Position numbers and translations under genes: made by a program. 64,000 nucleotides of DNA from Hygrophila difformis (taxonomy: Eukaryota; Streptophyta; Magnoliopsida; Lamiales; Acanthaceae), in contig JAOANR010000002.1 of the NCBI GenBank assembly GCA_030278955.1, positions 1,736,001-1,800,000 of the forward strand, read 5' to 3'. The first letter of the stretch is position 1; every line of letters begins with the position of its first letter. This document shows positions 48,501 to 57,700 of the stretch, piece by piece. The notes under the pieces were generated by a model that was given only the letters and a program-made list of their open reading frames with translations, was not told the origin of the DNA and made no database searches.

Positions 48501-48691
48501 GGAGGACGCACCTCGTCCGGGAGGCCCCTGAGTTGCGGGCCCCGCTGCTCCTCGTCCTCCTCTGACTCGCTCTCGTCGAAATCAGGCATCGCCGGAGCGG
48601 CATGACTGGGGCCAGCCTCATCAACAACTCGTCTCCTAGTCCTCGGAGGACACATGAGAGACGCCAAAACGACCCACAAAAAGAGCAGCAT
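31662..48691 (-). CDS. Antisense 'putative plant transposon protein' ORF, split by element D
   Basis: Coding from ATG at 48691 down to 47812, then, after skipping element D and one copy of its CCGGT duplication, from 32101 down to TGA at 31662. The two parts sum to 1320 nt, exactly 440 codons with no stop. The ATG lies one base after a TTGCAG acceptor (48693), so a non-coding first exon further right is likely. Residues about 60-270 resemble the putative plant transposon protein family found in many plant retroelements (FDELRRNRAYVPERGIYPL, VWVRGRYLDFSTRAINVYFG, DGRVNVGACIEDNLRG, HLICGLCAAQGI). A proline stretch and a helical Met/Gln/Asp-rich tail follow. Expression would be broken in this copy by the insertion. 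Its biochemical role is unknown. Confidence 0.75.
34820..34827 (+). promoter_or_regulatory. TATA box, 5' LTR C
   Basis: TATAAATA in the context TCTATAAATAAGCCCC, a strong plant core promoter. Transcription should begin about 30 nt further on, near the CCCAAACAAG segment. Confidence 0.7.
35958..36172 (+). repeat. GNRA-hairpin array, 8 units of 28 bp, 5' LTR C
   Basis: Unit core TTGCCGAAAGGCAA: a 5-bp stem closing a GAAA loop. One unit has a GGAA loop, which still fits GNRA. One has TTGACGAAAGGCAA, with one pair lost. The last unit is degenerate. Confidence 0.93.
36838..36853 (+). other. Primer-binding site, element C
   Basis: TGGTATCAGAGCCCGG, initiator tRNA-Met type. Confidence 0.95.
37534..38703 (+). 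CDS. gag: Gag polyprotein of element C, intact
   Basis: 389 residues from ATG in the context ACAGAAAATGGC, the same start as in A and D. The N-terminal region is basic and Asn-rich. The capsid core is at about 85-250 (YDGQEDPAKLEGWIRTFDKL, TYYLGGEADEWW, LNLSIREILAVGQF). A linker rich in Lys, Asp and Gly follows. Then come two zinc-knuckle-like motifs: C302..C305..H309..C314 and a canonical CCHC at C320, C323, H328, C333. The last residues, YAVMGT, match the end of the integrase/chromodomain remnant of B (TVMGT), so the ORF is a gag joined to the last codons of a lost pol. It would assemble particles and package RNA; other enzymes must be supplied in trans. Confidence 0.95.
   Translation: MAPRRKPGKVSPNGTDANLSNTPNNSESPQNLGEQVPQAPNNMEARLKTIEGFLVALGNAEVHRTPAAVTPPVAQTNYLALVNPYQPPRYDGQEDPAKLEGWIRTFDKLLDAIKCPDEAKTRVATYYLGGEADEWWQDLQRNLEEAEEAYSWTKLKEDLRDQFYPMSTKAAMYEDFLSLKQEGRTVQEYYTRFKELVRFATRIVPTDSDKAQKFEMGLNLSIREILAVGQFTNLQTVYDRAVAVARVQGLKRKSVDEANQGPQGEYKVDEDHFDGNSKGQHQNDNGEKKGIVFNHCDYASPCPKCGKPHYARGCPQPGACLRCGRHGHQLRDCRTRKENIDKREDVTTRLKKPRNPDGQGGNNQRHQYHQNKDQNPKPLESTEYAVMGT
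38727..38966 (+). other. Second LTR-head fragment plus polypurine tract, element C
   Basis: A first purine run (CCTAAGGGGGAGAGGA) is followed by TGTGATACCCCG and about 200 bp carrying the TTGAACTACGTTATGGCTTG and GGGTACGTAGGCAGC motifs. Then come AACTTCGAGGACGAAG and a second polypurine tract (38951-38966) directly before the 3' LTR. Confidence 0.85.
38967..41523 (+). repeat. 3' LTR of element C
   Basis: 2557 bp, almost identical to the 5' LTR. It repeats the TATA box (39509-39516) and the GNRA-hairpin array (40647-40860, eight units, with the TTGACG variant in the second unit rather than the sixth). Confidence 0.95.
40647..40860 (+). repeat. GNRA-hairpin array, 8 units, 3' LTR C
   Basis: Same 28-bp unit as at 35958-36172, including one GGAA-loop unit. 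Unit order differs slightly from the 5' LTR, which points to shuffling or conversion inside the array. Confidence 0.9.
42492..42507 (+). other. Primer-binding site, element D
   Basis: TGGTATCAGAGCCCGG, initiator tRNA-Met type. Confidence 0.95.
42521..42578 (+). repeat. (TTA)n microsatellite in element D leader
   Basis: About 19 TTA units just after the PBS, where A and C have only short imperfect ATT runs, so it expanded in D. Confidence 0.95.
43309..44319 (+). CDS. gag: Gag polyprotein of element D, shortened at the C-terminus
   Basis: 336 residues from ATG (same ACAGAAAATGGC context). The capsid core matches C and A (YDGQEDPAKLEGWIRTFDKL, YYLGGEANEWW, LNLSIREILAVGQF). The linker is Asn/Lys-rich, and two zinc knuckles end the protein: CPRCNHTHLVRQC, then CNRCGKLGHKARGC. 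A TGA directly after the last Cys stops it. Related sequence continues in frame-like fashion to the AVMGT-stop scar at 44428-44445, so the ancestral ORF was about 40 codons longer. All known gag core motifs remain, so it could still be functional. Confidence 0.92.
   Translation: MATRRNPRKVSPNGTDANLPNVANINETPQNPGEQVPPAPNNMEERLRTMEEVLVALGNAEVHRAQTVPPPVARVNYLALVNPYNPPHYDGQEDPAKLEGWIRTFDKLLGAIKCPDEEKIHVVTYYLGGEANEWWQNLQANSEEDEEAYTWEELKEALRERFYPLSIKTAKYEEFINLKQGAQTVQEYYSKFKELVRFATRLVPTDSDKAQKFEMGLNLSIREILAVGQFTNLQTIYDRVVAIARIQQLKRKELGESSKDSQGLEKKDRKDNNNNSKEDNGPRRRENKGLNNGGDDNRGAFIPRCPRCNHTHLVRQCPKPGTCNRCGKLGHKARGC
44469..44780 (+). other. Second LTR-head fragment plus polypurine tract, element D
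   Basis: TGTGATACCCCG after a first purine run, then about 265 bp with TTGAACTACGTTGTGACTTG and GGATACGTAGGCAACTC. AACTTCGAGGACGAAG and the working polypurine tract (44765-44780) follow, before the 3' LTR. Confidence 0.85.
44781..47811 (+). repeat. 3' LTR of element D
   Basis: 3031 bp. GC-rich segment (45270-45350), donor GTAAGT at 45803, two 72-bp units, two 42-bp hairpin units, and a TAG acceptor at 47471-47473. It has two 72-bp units where the 5' LTR has three. Confidence 0.95.
46743..47020 (+). repeat. 72-bp and 42-bp stem-loop repeats, LTR D
   Basis: Two 72-bp units (TATGTAGGGGGTGAGTGCTC...CCCCTCTAGC...), each able to pair AGGGG with CCCCT. They are followed by two 42-bp units containing GCGGCCGC and a perfect GCCGG-ATCA-CCGGC hairpin. 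In the 5' LTR the same units lie at 34069-34248 and 41524-41695, either side of C. Confidence 0.85.
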
Positions 48692-49299
48692 CCTGCAAGT
48701 TACCAAATACCGATTATAAGACTAAGTCCCACACAAAAGTCAAGCGAAAATACGTAAAGGGCATCAATATACACTTCCAACGCGAATATACCGTAAGAAC
48801 AACAAACCCTACCGTTTGCTAAGACCAACCAGGAGGTAATCTAGACAAAGGATATGCTCAAACTAGTGCCCAAACCCTTTGTGGCATTTCGTCGAACACG
48901 TTATGTGCGCAATAAACCAAAACCTAAGTTACTAACAACACACGGAAATTGCCCACAGAGTGAAACAATCATTCTAATAACAACACAGCATATCCTACAG
49001 CACCAAACAACAGGGGAACGAACTAATAATCACACCCCAATGACAACCAAACATCAAAAACTTCGTAGCCTTTCTAAGAATTCGAATTCAACAAGGATTT
49101 GCCAAAAACATAAACACATTATAACATAAACATAGGCAAGGCAACAAGAGTAACAACAATTGCCACGTACACTTGCCAATTTGCACAAATCAAGCCTAAA
49201 AGTCACAAACCCCCAATTTTTGTACACAAACCCTAATTCCCTAAATCTCTTCACAAATCAAGTCATTCAAAACATAAAGGTTGAAATTAGTAAGTGGAT

Positions 49300-49500
49300 T
49301 TAGTAGAATCGTACCTCGATGAGTGAAATTGAAGTCGAAATCGAGTAAACAGGCAGGTAACTCGCCGGATTTAGAGAGAATTGGGGGTGTGTTCTCGAAT
49401 GGGAAATGGGGGAAGTGGCTCGCGCGGAGCGCGAGCCCCATTTCTTCAAACAGGGGGAGCCGCGCGCTCTCCGCGCGCTGTGGCGCATTACCGTGCGGCC
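49300..49500 (-). promoter_or_regulatory. Probable promoter and leader of the antisense gene of element B
   Basis: On the minus strand, a GC-rich palindromic segment (GCGCGGTGGCCGCACGG near 49510-49490) resembles the GC-rich segment of the LTRs (GCGCGGTGGCCGCGCGG in C). It is followed by a leader-like stretch and a GTACGA donor near 49316. The next acceptor is at 48693, immediately before the ORF ATG. Confidence 0.5.
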
Positions 49501-49754
49501 ACCGCGCGGGATCCGGAGGGAGTTTTATTTTTCCTGTTCTGCTCAATCTCTTTTGCTATACGCTCCTCACTAAACCCGGGCATACATTGACAGTGAAATA
49601 CAACGACATGGGGCATCACCTGGCATTATTCCTGGCAAGGACAGCAGAATTGCCTCACGTCCTCCTTTCGCAGGACTACAGGAAACCCTCGGGACGTAAA
49701 TACATAGGGACCATAAGAAATTCCGTAGGGAATAGAAAACCGCTTATTAACTGA

Positions 49755-50066
49755 TGTCCCCCCACCACAGTTGCTCGTATCCATAATGAGCTCCACGACC
49801 CCCAACTGAAGAAGTATGTGCCCGACACGTCGCATGTACTCCAACCGGACGTAATCGAATTGGACGATGACTTGACCTATGAAGAAACCCCGGTGCAAAT
49901 ACTCGACTACAAGGAAAGGGTGACAAGGAATAAATCTGTAAAGATGGTCAAGGTCCTGTGGTCCAACCACGAGACAGAAACGGCGACCTGGGAATTGGAA
50001 GCCGACATGAGGCAACGTTACCCTACCCTCTTCCAAGACGACCCGACCACAGTTATGGGGACATAA
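49755..50066 (+). pseudogene. Integrase C-terminus and chromodomain remnant (pol) of element B
   Basis: About 103 codons open to TAA. The sequence RIHNELHDPQLKKYVPD is the typical end of plant chromovirus integrase. It is followed by ELDDDLTYEETPVQILD and VKVLWSNHETETATWELE, the chromodomain core (aromatic W and the ATWE motif present), then MRQRYPTLFQ. In chromoviruses this domain guides integration to certain chromatin. Everything upstream (protease to catalytic integrase) is gone. The final TVMGT-stop is shared with the gag ORFs of C and D, and AVIGT with A, which ties those elements to the same ancestor. Confidence 0.9.
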
Positions 50067-50090
50067 CTGTATTCTTAAGGGGGGGGAGGA

Positions 50091-52834
50091 TGTAATACCC
50101 GAGGAAAAACAAATTCAAATTGTTTTGAACTACGTCATGACTTGATCCCTTCACAGGGTACGTAGGCAGCTTGGAACTAATTTCTAAGTTCAGTCACGAA
50201 ATAAATCACGAAATAAATCACGAAATAGATCACAAGGACGATAGGAGGAGTTAGAACCAATTTAGACTAGGCTAATTAGGACACGAAAATGTTGCGAGCG
50301 ATAAGCCGGACTCGTAATAAGTTTAAGGAAAAGATTCCGAACCGGAGACGACCCAAGGAATTGAGCTAACACGTAGAAAACCGATAGGGGAAAGCAAGGA
50401 AAGACCCGACAGAACACGCGGACCGCCGAACCGGCCGGTCCGGCCGGCCCGCGCCCTCCGCGCGCCGCCGCGCGGCCACCGCGCGGACGGAGGTGTCGCG
50501 ACTCCAGGGCAGTCCACGCATGCTCCGCGCGGACAAAGGCCTATGTGCGCGTCACCAGCGCGCCAGAGGTGCAGGAGGTGTAAACTTTCCTTCTATGGCG
50601 ATTTTCTTGCCAAAAATCTGACCTCAATCGGTGGCAAGTCGATCACAACAATGGGGAAGGGCATAAGATCAGATTTGGGCGCCCCCTCCCCATAATTCTC
50701 AGAAAACCTAACCCTAAACACCTCCAATATTCCTCTCCAAGTCAAAACCTCTCCGAACTCACTTTCCGGCGAGTATTCCGGCGACGGCAAGGCGTAAGGA
50801 ACCAAGCCCTGCCCTCTAGACTCTTGGTAAGCTATTGTACAAAGTTTTAATTCGTCCATATATCTCAGAAACTCATATTCTAACCCTTTTTCCTTACTAC
50901 GATTTCTCGTCGGAAAACGAACAAAAAGCGATCGGAGAAGTTGGCCGTTCGTCGTGACCCTAGGACGTCCGGAAACCCAATCCAGCGACCCTATTCTCTA
51001 ACTAAGTAAGTTAAAACCTTACTCACAAATTTTCGTGGTTGTTTGTTGTTTAAAACTCGAGATATAGGCTTGTAACAAAAATCGGTTTTCAAAAACCCTA
51101 TTTTCGTCCAATTTCAAAGACTCGCCTAAAACTCGACCTTCGGGAATTCAAACCGAAAACGTTTCAACATAAAAGTTGTTCCTAACACCTTTATCTATCT
51201 TGTGTCCAAATTTCAGCCATTGACATTAAGTTTTGCTATCCCAAATCACGCCGTAAACTTTCTGTGACAACCCGAACGTTTTAAAAACTGTGACAGTTTC
51301 CCATATTCGATTTGATGCATGTTTTTCACCCTTTTTTCGAATGATTCAACTTTGCATTCCTTAACAAAAGTTGTAGATAATTGTGTCTAGATTATGCATA
51401 TAAAATTTCACGGATTTTGGTGTTCATTTGATATGTCAATCGGTCGAATTTTCAGAACTGTTTTAAAACCTATTCGGAACCCGCGAGCATGCAGTGAGTT
51501 GTGGTCGGTTTTTGAGTACCAAGAATTCATTATTTCCAAATTCTTAAAACATGAAAGTTGTTCCTTAACGTGTTTTGTAGTTACTGTAAAAATTTCGCAT
51601 CGATTGGTTTTGAAATGAATTTTTAATCGGCGTTGCACGAACCTGTGACGGAACCAGTTTTTAAGACATAAATTATTCTTTGCAATGAACTCGAATTTCG
51701 ACTCACTTCGGAACCTTATTTCCAAAAACTTAAAACATGAAAGTTGTTCGTGTGTGTGTTTTTGAACTACTGTAAAAATTTCAGAATTTTTGGTGAAAAG
51801 ACGAATTTTTAATTAAGAAAGGCGTAAACTGCCTCGAATAGGATTTTTCGAACTTGAGAAAAACTCGAACTATGAAAACGCGATATCAATCATTTGATAA
51901 CATTGAAATACGAACTTTCGAAAAATCCCGTTCACTAGGCTGAGCCGATCTTCATGCTATCATTATCTTTGAGACTGCCTCGTTAGTGGTCTCCTTACTA
52001 TCTGAGATTGCCTCGTTAGTGATCTCGCGCGCTGTATATTTGGATCGCCTCGTTAGTGGTCCTACTATCTTTTTGAGACTGCCTCGTTAGTGGTCTCCCA
52101 TTGTTTGGACTGCCTCGTTAGTGGTCCTATGTTGAGATTGCCTCGTTAGTGATCTCCCGGTATGGTGTCCTCTTCTTAGTCTACGGGATAAAATGTAAAA
52201 GACTTGTGTGAGTGTTCCATTATGCTTAAATCGTATTTATCATGTTTTTAATTATGTATTTAACATGATGCATCTTAAATTATGCTTTAAATTACGCTTT
52301 TACAATTAAGTCCTTTAATCATGTTTTTCCGCTGCAAATAAATTATGTATTTTAAATTTACGTATGGTAAGCGAAATCTTTAGTTTAAACACATGTAACC
52401 CCTTTTATTTGTTAGTTAGGGATTAACTTACTCAGTATATCTTTATACTGACAACCGTTGTCATTTTTTTTTTCTTACAGAGTATGTCGAGTGACGCATG
52501 CACGCGCATTTGGGGGGGGGGGGGGGGGTCATATTTGTGAACGTTTTTATTTACTGCATCATACTACTGTTTTTACCGGGTCTGTTAAACCCGATGTTTT
52601 GGCCGTGTTGGCCGTGATTACTTTTCCGCTGCATTTACCTTATCCATGCATGATGATTTTTACTATCGTACTTTGTTTGAAGTACTAATAAATTCCGGAT
52701 TCATTGTTGAATGTTTTTAAAACTTTGCATACCCATAAGCCTTGCACCTCCTTAGCGAGCTCGGGAATCCGTGTCTTGCTAGGGAGATGCGGCGGTGACA
52801 CCTCGACCTGGGTTATCAAATCCGGGGTGTTACA
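50091..52834 (+). repeat. 3' LTR of element B
   Basis: 2744 bp, starting TGTAATACCCGAGG after the polypurine tract (50074-50090). It matches the 5' LTR, with six rather than eight stem-loop units (51970-52160) and a run of 17 G (52512-52528) instead of 12. Confidence 0.95.
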
Positions 52835-53161
52835 TACGCTTTGATTTTTTTTCCCCTTTTTGGATAAGTAAGGGGATTAAGTATAAAAAAAAAGATATGT
52901 CAAAGGCCATACTTTTATTTCAAAGTGTGGAAAATCCCTTTTTTTCCACCACAAGTTGAGAACTGACACAATGGTTGTATATGCATAATGGACGTAAAAA
53001 GCTACCGTTAACTGTGAAGTTTTTTCGCTTTTTATTTTAATACTTTGTCTGCAGAAAAGATTGAATCTCTTTGCTGAGGGTTTTCTTTTTTGCTATATAC
53101 AAATAGTACTTGTATATTTATTTATTACTGTATTAGTTAAAGTAATTGATGATAACTTATA

Positions 53162-53970
53162 CTTCCTCTGTTCTTTTTTATTTGATCCACTTTTCCTTTA
53201 GAGGTGTTCTGAAATAAATGCACCTATACTAAATATGGTAAGTTATATTACTTTTAATTATATTTTATTCTTATAATGAATTTATTAACTTTAATTGATT
53301 TTGTTATTAGGAGAAAATTACCGAGACCACTTTCCCCATTCTCCCTCATTTCCCATTCTGAAACCCTTAATCGTCGCCGCTCCTCCCTCAAAACCCATCG
53401 CTGTCGCCGACTATACCTGCGACTTCCAACCCTCCATGTCACCTCTCGAAGCCCGTTCAACTTACCCCTGCGGAGCTGCGCCTCGGTCATTGTCGTCTCC
53501 TGACTGTTCGCTGCCGTTCGTGAGTCTTGTGGCCAGTCTATTGTTCGCCTGTCTGGAAGTCGTTGAAAAAGAAAAAAAAAATTCCAGGTATCGTCGGTGT
53601 GAAGGGATCACAGAGACGTGTAGCTTCTTGCTCAAACCCCAAGCCCTAACCCAATTTGGCATTGTCCCTTTAATTTCAGAACCTATTGGCTAAAATTGAT
53701 TTGAATAAATCCATTTCCGAGTCCAATTTCATCGAATTCAAGCAGAAAATGAAGAAATTACAGTACCTTGAGTTTTGAAGAAAGTTCATTTTAGATCTAT
53801 TGATATTCTGTCTTCTCTTCTGTACCTTTTTTCACTTTCCATATTTCCCGGTTTTGTTGAATTTCTTTTTACTTTTTAAAATATGTTAACTATAATTAGT
53901 TAATGGATAAGAATTCCACCTTGATTTGTGTGCAAGATGGAAGGGTGCACTTATTCCAGAACAGAGGAAG
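53162..53970. mobile_element. Stowaway-like inverted-repeat element carrying gene-like sequence
   Basis: 809 bp flanked by TA (53160-53161 and 53971-53972). The 13-bp perfect terminal repeat is CTTCCTCTGTTCT, a variant of the Stowaway CTCCCTCCGTT end. This is too long for a usual Stowaway MITE. The interior 53310-53790 is GC-richer with leader-like and coding-like parts, including a plus-strand frame LAKIDLNKSISESNFIEFKQ to a TGA near 53777. I do not recognise the source gene. Confidence 0.65.
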
Positions 53971-53972
53971 TA

Positions 53973-55440
53973 TTATTATATTTAAATTATCGCTGGTTGT
54001 CTTTAAACTTACTGCACAGAAAATAATTTACAATCTAATAAAGGTTGAAAATAAAGTAATACAGGTTATATACGTTTATATACACAAGACATGAAAAGAA
54101 TATAGCCCATATACAGAGCACAAAAAATGATCCTTTTTTCCTTTTTCCCAACATTTTTATTATATTTTGTAGATATAGAGTTTGGAACATTAATAGTAAT
54201 GAGTTTGAAAGTTCAATGTATTTATTTATTAATGGTATAGAATTTTTTTCATGTTTATGAAATAAATAATATAATTAAATAAGATTTGGTAGAATCCATG
54301 TAAATGGGTGATTTTAAAGTCTGTTAATATTTTTTTTTTTGCATTTATTTCGGGTTTATTGAATATTAAAAATACAAATTGGTTTATTTACTTAAATGAA
54401 ATGGTGGATTTAAAAAAAAATAATAGGTACATGGGTTATTTATTAAAATGCTTATTGGATTGCATGAAATGTAGAAATGGTATAACAATTTAAGACAGAG
54501 GTATGTACATGTTTATGGTCACTCTATTTTTGTTTTCTAATTTAATTATTTTTATTATTTTAATAATTTTAATTTAGTCTAATTATTTTAATTTATTTTC
54601 TTTGCCTGATTGGAAGCGGCTTTGCATGTCCATTGTCCATTATGTATACATGCTTGTGACGAAATGGGAGTTCAAGTGCTGAATAAGATTGCAGTATTAC
54701 ATCCGCATAACATAGACACACCAATACATGATGTAGTATCCATTTCAAATTCTTACCAACAGAAATCTAAAGCAAGAAGAAGGATTGAGTGAATCCGATC
54801 AATTACACGATTCATTGAACATTAATGATGGGTTGACCTGGGAGGCTAAGCTAATTTCTCTTGAGGAAAAATCACCCCAGGACTTCGGGTTCCCTTCGAA
54901 CACGGTAAGAATTTGCCTGGGAAAAAATCATGCTAATTAATACATGCATTCTATTAGCATTAGTATTGACAAGCAATACATACGTATATATATATGGAAC
55001 ACTATGGTTAAATAGAGGAAGAAGTTAGGAGGCCTCAATGGTGTATGTAGATCAAAGCTATGTCTGTGATTATGTACCAGCAACGCTTTCTACTCAGAAA
55101 AACAACAGAAGAAATAGAATACAAAGGCAAGCGCTATGTACCTCGGGCTGAGGGTGTACAACGAATTGAGGCAAGGACGATTGATCTGACAAGGAATGTT
55201 CAACGCGTTTCATGATTGAGCTGTGTCAAAAAAGTAAATACGCTTCGCTTCCTTTTCTTGAGGTCGGGGTAGACAGATTCAGAAGTGCCCAGGCCTGTAA
55301 ATGACATCAGTTAAAAGAATTCATTCTGTCAATACACTACTTAGGGGCTATGAAACAAAACAGGCCGACGTGTTTTACCGACTCATATATCTGTGATTTC
55401 CTTTTTGTATTATGAGGCTTTGCACAGGCTCTGCATTCTT
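53973..55440 (+). other. Unassigned stretch with exon-like pieces
   Basis: AT-rich to about 54600. Then 54610-54792 (LEAALHVHCPLCIHACDEMG...) and an overlapping frame to a GTAAGA donor at 54905 (LSESDQLHDSLNINDGLTWE...) look like exon sequence. A further frame at about 55062-55216 starts MSVIMYQQRFLLRKTTEEIE and ends at TGA. None is recognised. They may be captured gene pieces inside the Helitron. Confidence 0.35.
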
Positions 55441-55449
55441 TTGTGACGT

Positions 55450-56249
55450 CATTTTCCGCTGCCTACTTCACCAACTTCATGTGCAGAAAGCCAAAGGAAC
55501 AAAATAAATCATAGGTATAATGCTGGACCAGCTTGTCCTGAACTTCGATGTGCAGACCTGTAGCTTTCGATTGACCAGCTTTAGTGAGATCATTTTTTTT
55601 GCATCCAAGCTGATGCTGGAATGCTTTTAACTGGGGGGAAGAAGGTACAGCAACAAAACTAACTACAAACAACGTCAGCCATCATTCAGAAGAGCTTATT
55701 CCATTGTCATTGCACTAACCCTTTCTTTGCCTGTATTTAATGCCTGAAAGTTCACATCTAAACCAGAGTCAATAAGGAAACATAAGAAAATAGAAAATGT
55801 TTTAAATGAACAGAGAATGAACTAACAACAAGCAACTGGGTGTTCGAATTTGCTAAGTGCCGATTTTGGTCATGCGCTTTAATGAAGATTACCCCCAACT
55901 TCTCAAATCAGTTCCTTACTCTACAGTCATTTTGCTTTTGCAGAACAATGTTAAGGATAAAAAAAAACTACTTTGTGCCCAGAAGGTAACAATTGACAGT
56001 AGAAGAGGTCAGCTGATAAAAAAAAAAGCCGGAAAAGTGAAGGATACTTGGTCTGAGCCAAAAGATTTGCCAAAGCAATGCTATCCTGAACAACAGTAGC
56101 AAACAACCACCCAAAAATAGATTCCGCGAATTCAGAGGGTGCTAACTCTACATCGGCAAAGGCAAAAAGGAAAATACTTATACTGAGATGCCAAGATGGC
56201 TGGGGGGTCAATGCGAACAATTAGTTGATAATACCTACAATCTTTCTAA
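55450..56249 (-). other. Unassigned minus-strand exon-like stretch
   Basis: Frames at 55672-55463 (QLKAFQHQLGCKKNDLTKAG) and 56160-55990 (VELAPSEFAESIFGWLFATV) look partly protein-like and lie directly after the kinesin-5 pieces, but I could not match them to kinesin-5. Confidence 0.3.
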
Positions 56250-57700
56250 TAATAACAGACCAACAAGAACAGAGGCAGAGATGCATTTTGTCTGAACATC
56301 ATCAATTTCAGTTGCATGACTTCCAAGGCTTTTGGATTCTTCCAATAGCTTATCCAGAAATCCATGAACAGTTTCTGAGGTTTTCGTCAAATGTTCTATG
56401 ATAGAACCAAATCTCTATAAAAATATCGAGTCAATATGTGATATATGTGCAGACATTATATGCACGCAAGTTGTACGTATATAAAAAGGAATGTGAGTAA
56501 ATTTTGCATGGTTGCAAACCAAACCTGGAAAAGGTCTCTTGCAAATTCAGTGAAATCCCCTTCATGGATCGATATAGATTGCTGGAGAGAAAAAAAAACT
56601 GAATTAATTTCAGCATCCCTTGCACCCAATAACTACACCAACGTTATTCAGTAAAGGTTAAAGTGTGTGATTGCATGGCAAAAGCTATGACAAAGAGAAT
56701 AAATCCAGTGGGAAAATTAAACATATCTCTTACTTCTCCAATAGAATGTGAATGAGACGAGCCCAGAGCTGACAATGCATCCGAGGCAATATTACCACTC
56801 CCATGTAAAGAAGCCTGCAAGCAAAAAAACATTCATAAGCTGCATGTAAAGAGAAATCTTTAGACCTTGTCAAAATAAAAAATGCAATTTTTCATTAGAA
56901 TCCGTGAAAGATAACAATATATGAACCTGTGAAGGAAAAGATTGCAACCAGTAATGTACATGCTCGTGCACATCCAGGAAAGAATTACAAAGATTATGAA
57001 CACATTGCGGGTGTTCATTCGGTCGAGCAACAGATTCGGCCAAGAACTTGCAAAGCAAAGCAAGCTGCTGGGTAAGACCAGCTTGGAAGCCGTTCACAGT
57101 TAGCCTATTACCAGAATTCAATTTGTCTTCCATAGCTGGAAATTATAACATAAAACAATTTAAACCAATTGAGCTTGACTTATCGTATGCATTCTACAAA
57201 AGAAATTACGGAAAGCATTGTACAACTATATAGGCAGTTAAGGTTTACCAAGTTTTTTATATAACGCGACATTATCCTTCTGGGTTCTTTCCAAGTCAGC
57301 CCTCAGTACACATGCTTGATGAGCCAGTGCATTTTGTGAGCATTGATTAAAAACTATTATTTAAATGGCACATGGATAAAGACTTAATTAATAGAAGGAC
57401 TGCAATGTACCCGTTTTTCTCTGCTTAGATATGATAAAGTCATGCTCCTTGAAACAGTATTGGCAAAGCTTCAACTCTGCCTCAAGTGTTTTCCAACAAT
57501 TTACTTTAATGGCTCAACTCATTTAGGAAAAATCTTTCATGAGGCTCACATACAACATAAAATCATTGAAGCATTGCTTGCCACAATAAGTTTAGCTTAC
57601 TTGGGTTGCGGCAAGTCTATTGCTCGGATCAGTACACTGAGGGCAATGCATAAAAACATCCAAGCTGATCACGGAAAAGAACAGGAAACAAACCAACAGT
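56250..57700 (-). pseudogene. Kinesin-5 (BIMC) coiled-coil fragment, copy 2
   Basis: Minus-strand pieces in correct family order: KTLEAELKLCQYCFKEHDFI (about 57510-57427), ALAHQACVLRADLERTQKDN (about 57340-57250), MEDKLNSGNRLTVNGFQAGL and PNEHPQCVHNLCNSFLDVHE (57133-56930), SDALSALGSSHSHSIGEV (about 56800-56735), HEGDFTEFARDLFQ (about 56580-56525), and TKTSETVHGFLDKLLEESKS (about 56415-56290). They match the stalk of plant kinesin-5, which crosslinks spindle microtubules. No motor domain is present. It overlaps the part shown in copy 1 but extends further C-terminal. Placed between RepHel and the Helitron 3' end, it is best explained as a captured fragment. Confidence 0.75.

Larger units (their letters stand above)
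27640..52834 (+). mobile_element. LTR retrotransposon B, complete with TSD, hosting nested D and C
   Basis: 5' LTR 27640-30426 and 3' LTR 50091-52834, flanked by TACGC (27635-27639 and 52835-52839). Without nested D its internal region is about 4 kb. In order it has a PBS, sense coiled-coil ORF, antisense ORF (split by D), an untranslated leader-like segment of that antisense gene, and a sense remnant of the integrase C-terminus/chromodomain running into the polypurine tract. No gag, protease, reverse transcriptase or RNase H. It is a derived, non-autonomous chromovirus whose coding content was replaced by two unrelated ORFs. Confidence 0.95.
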
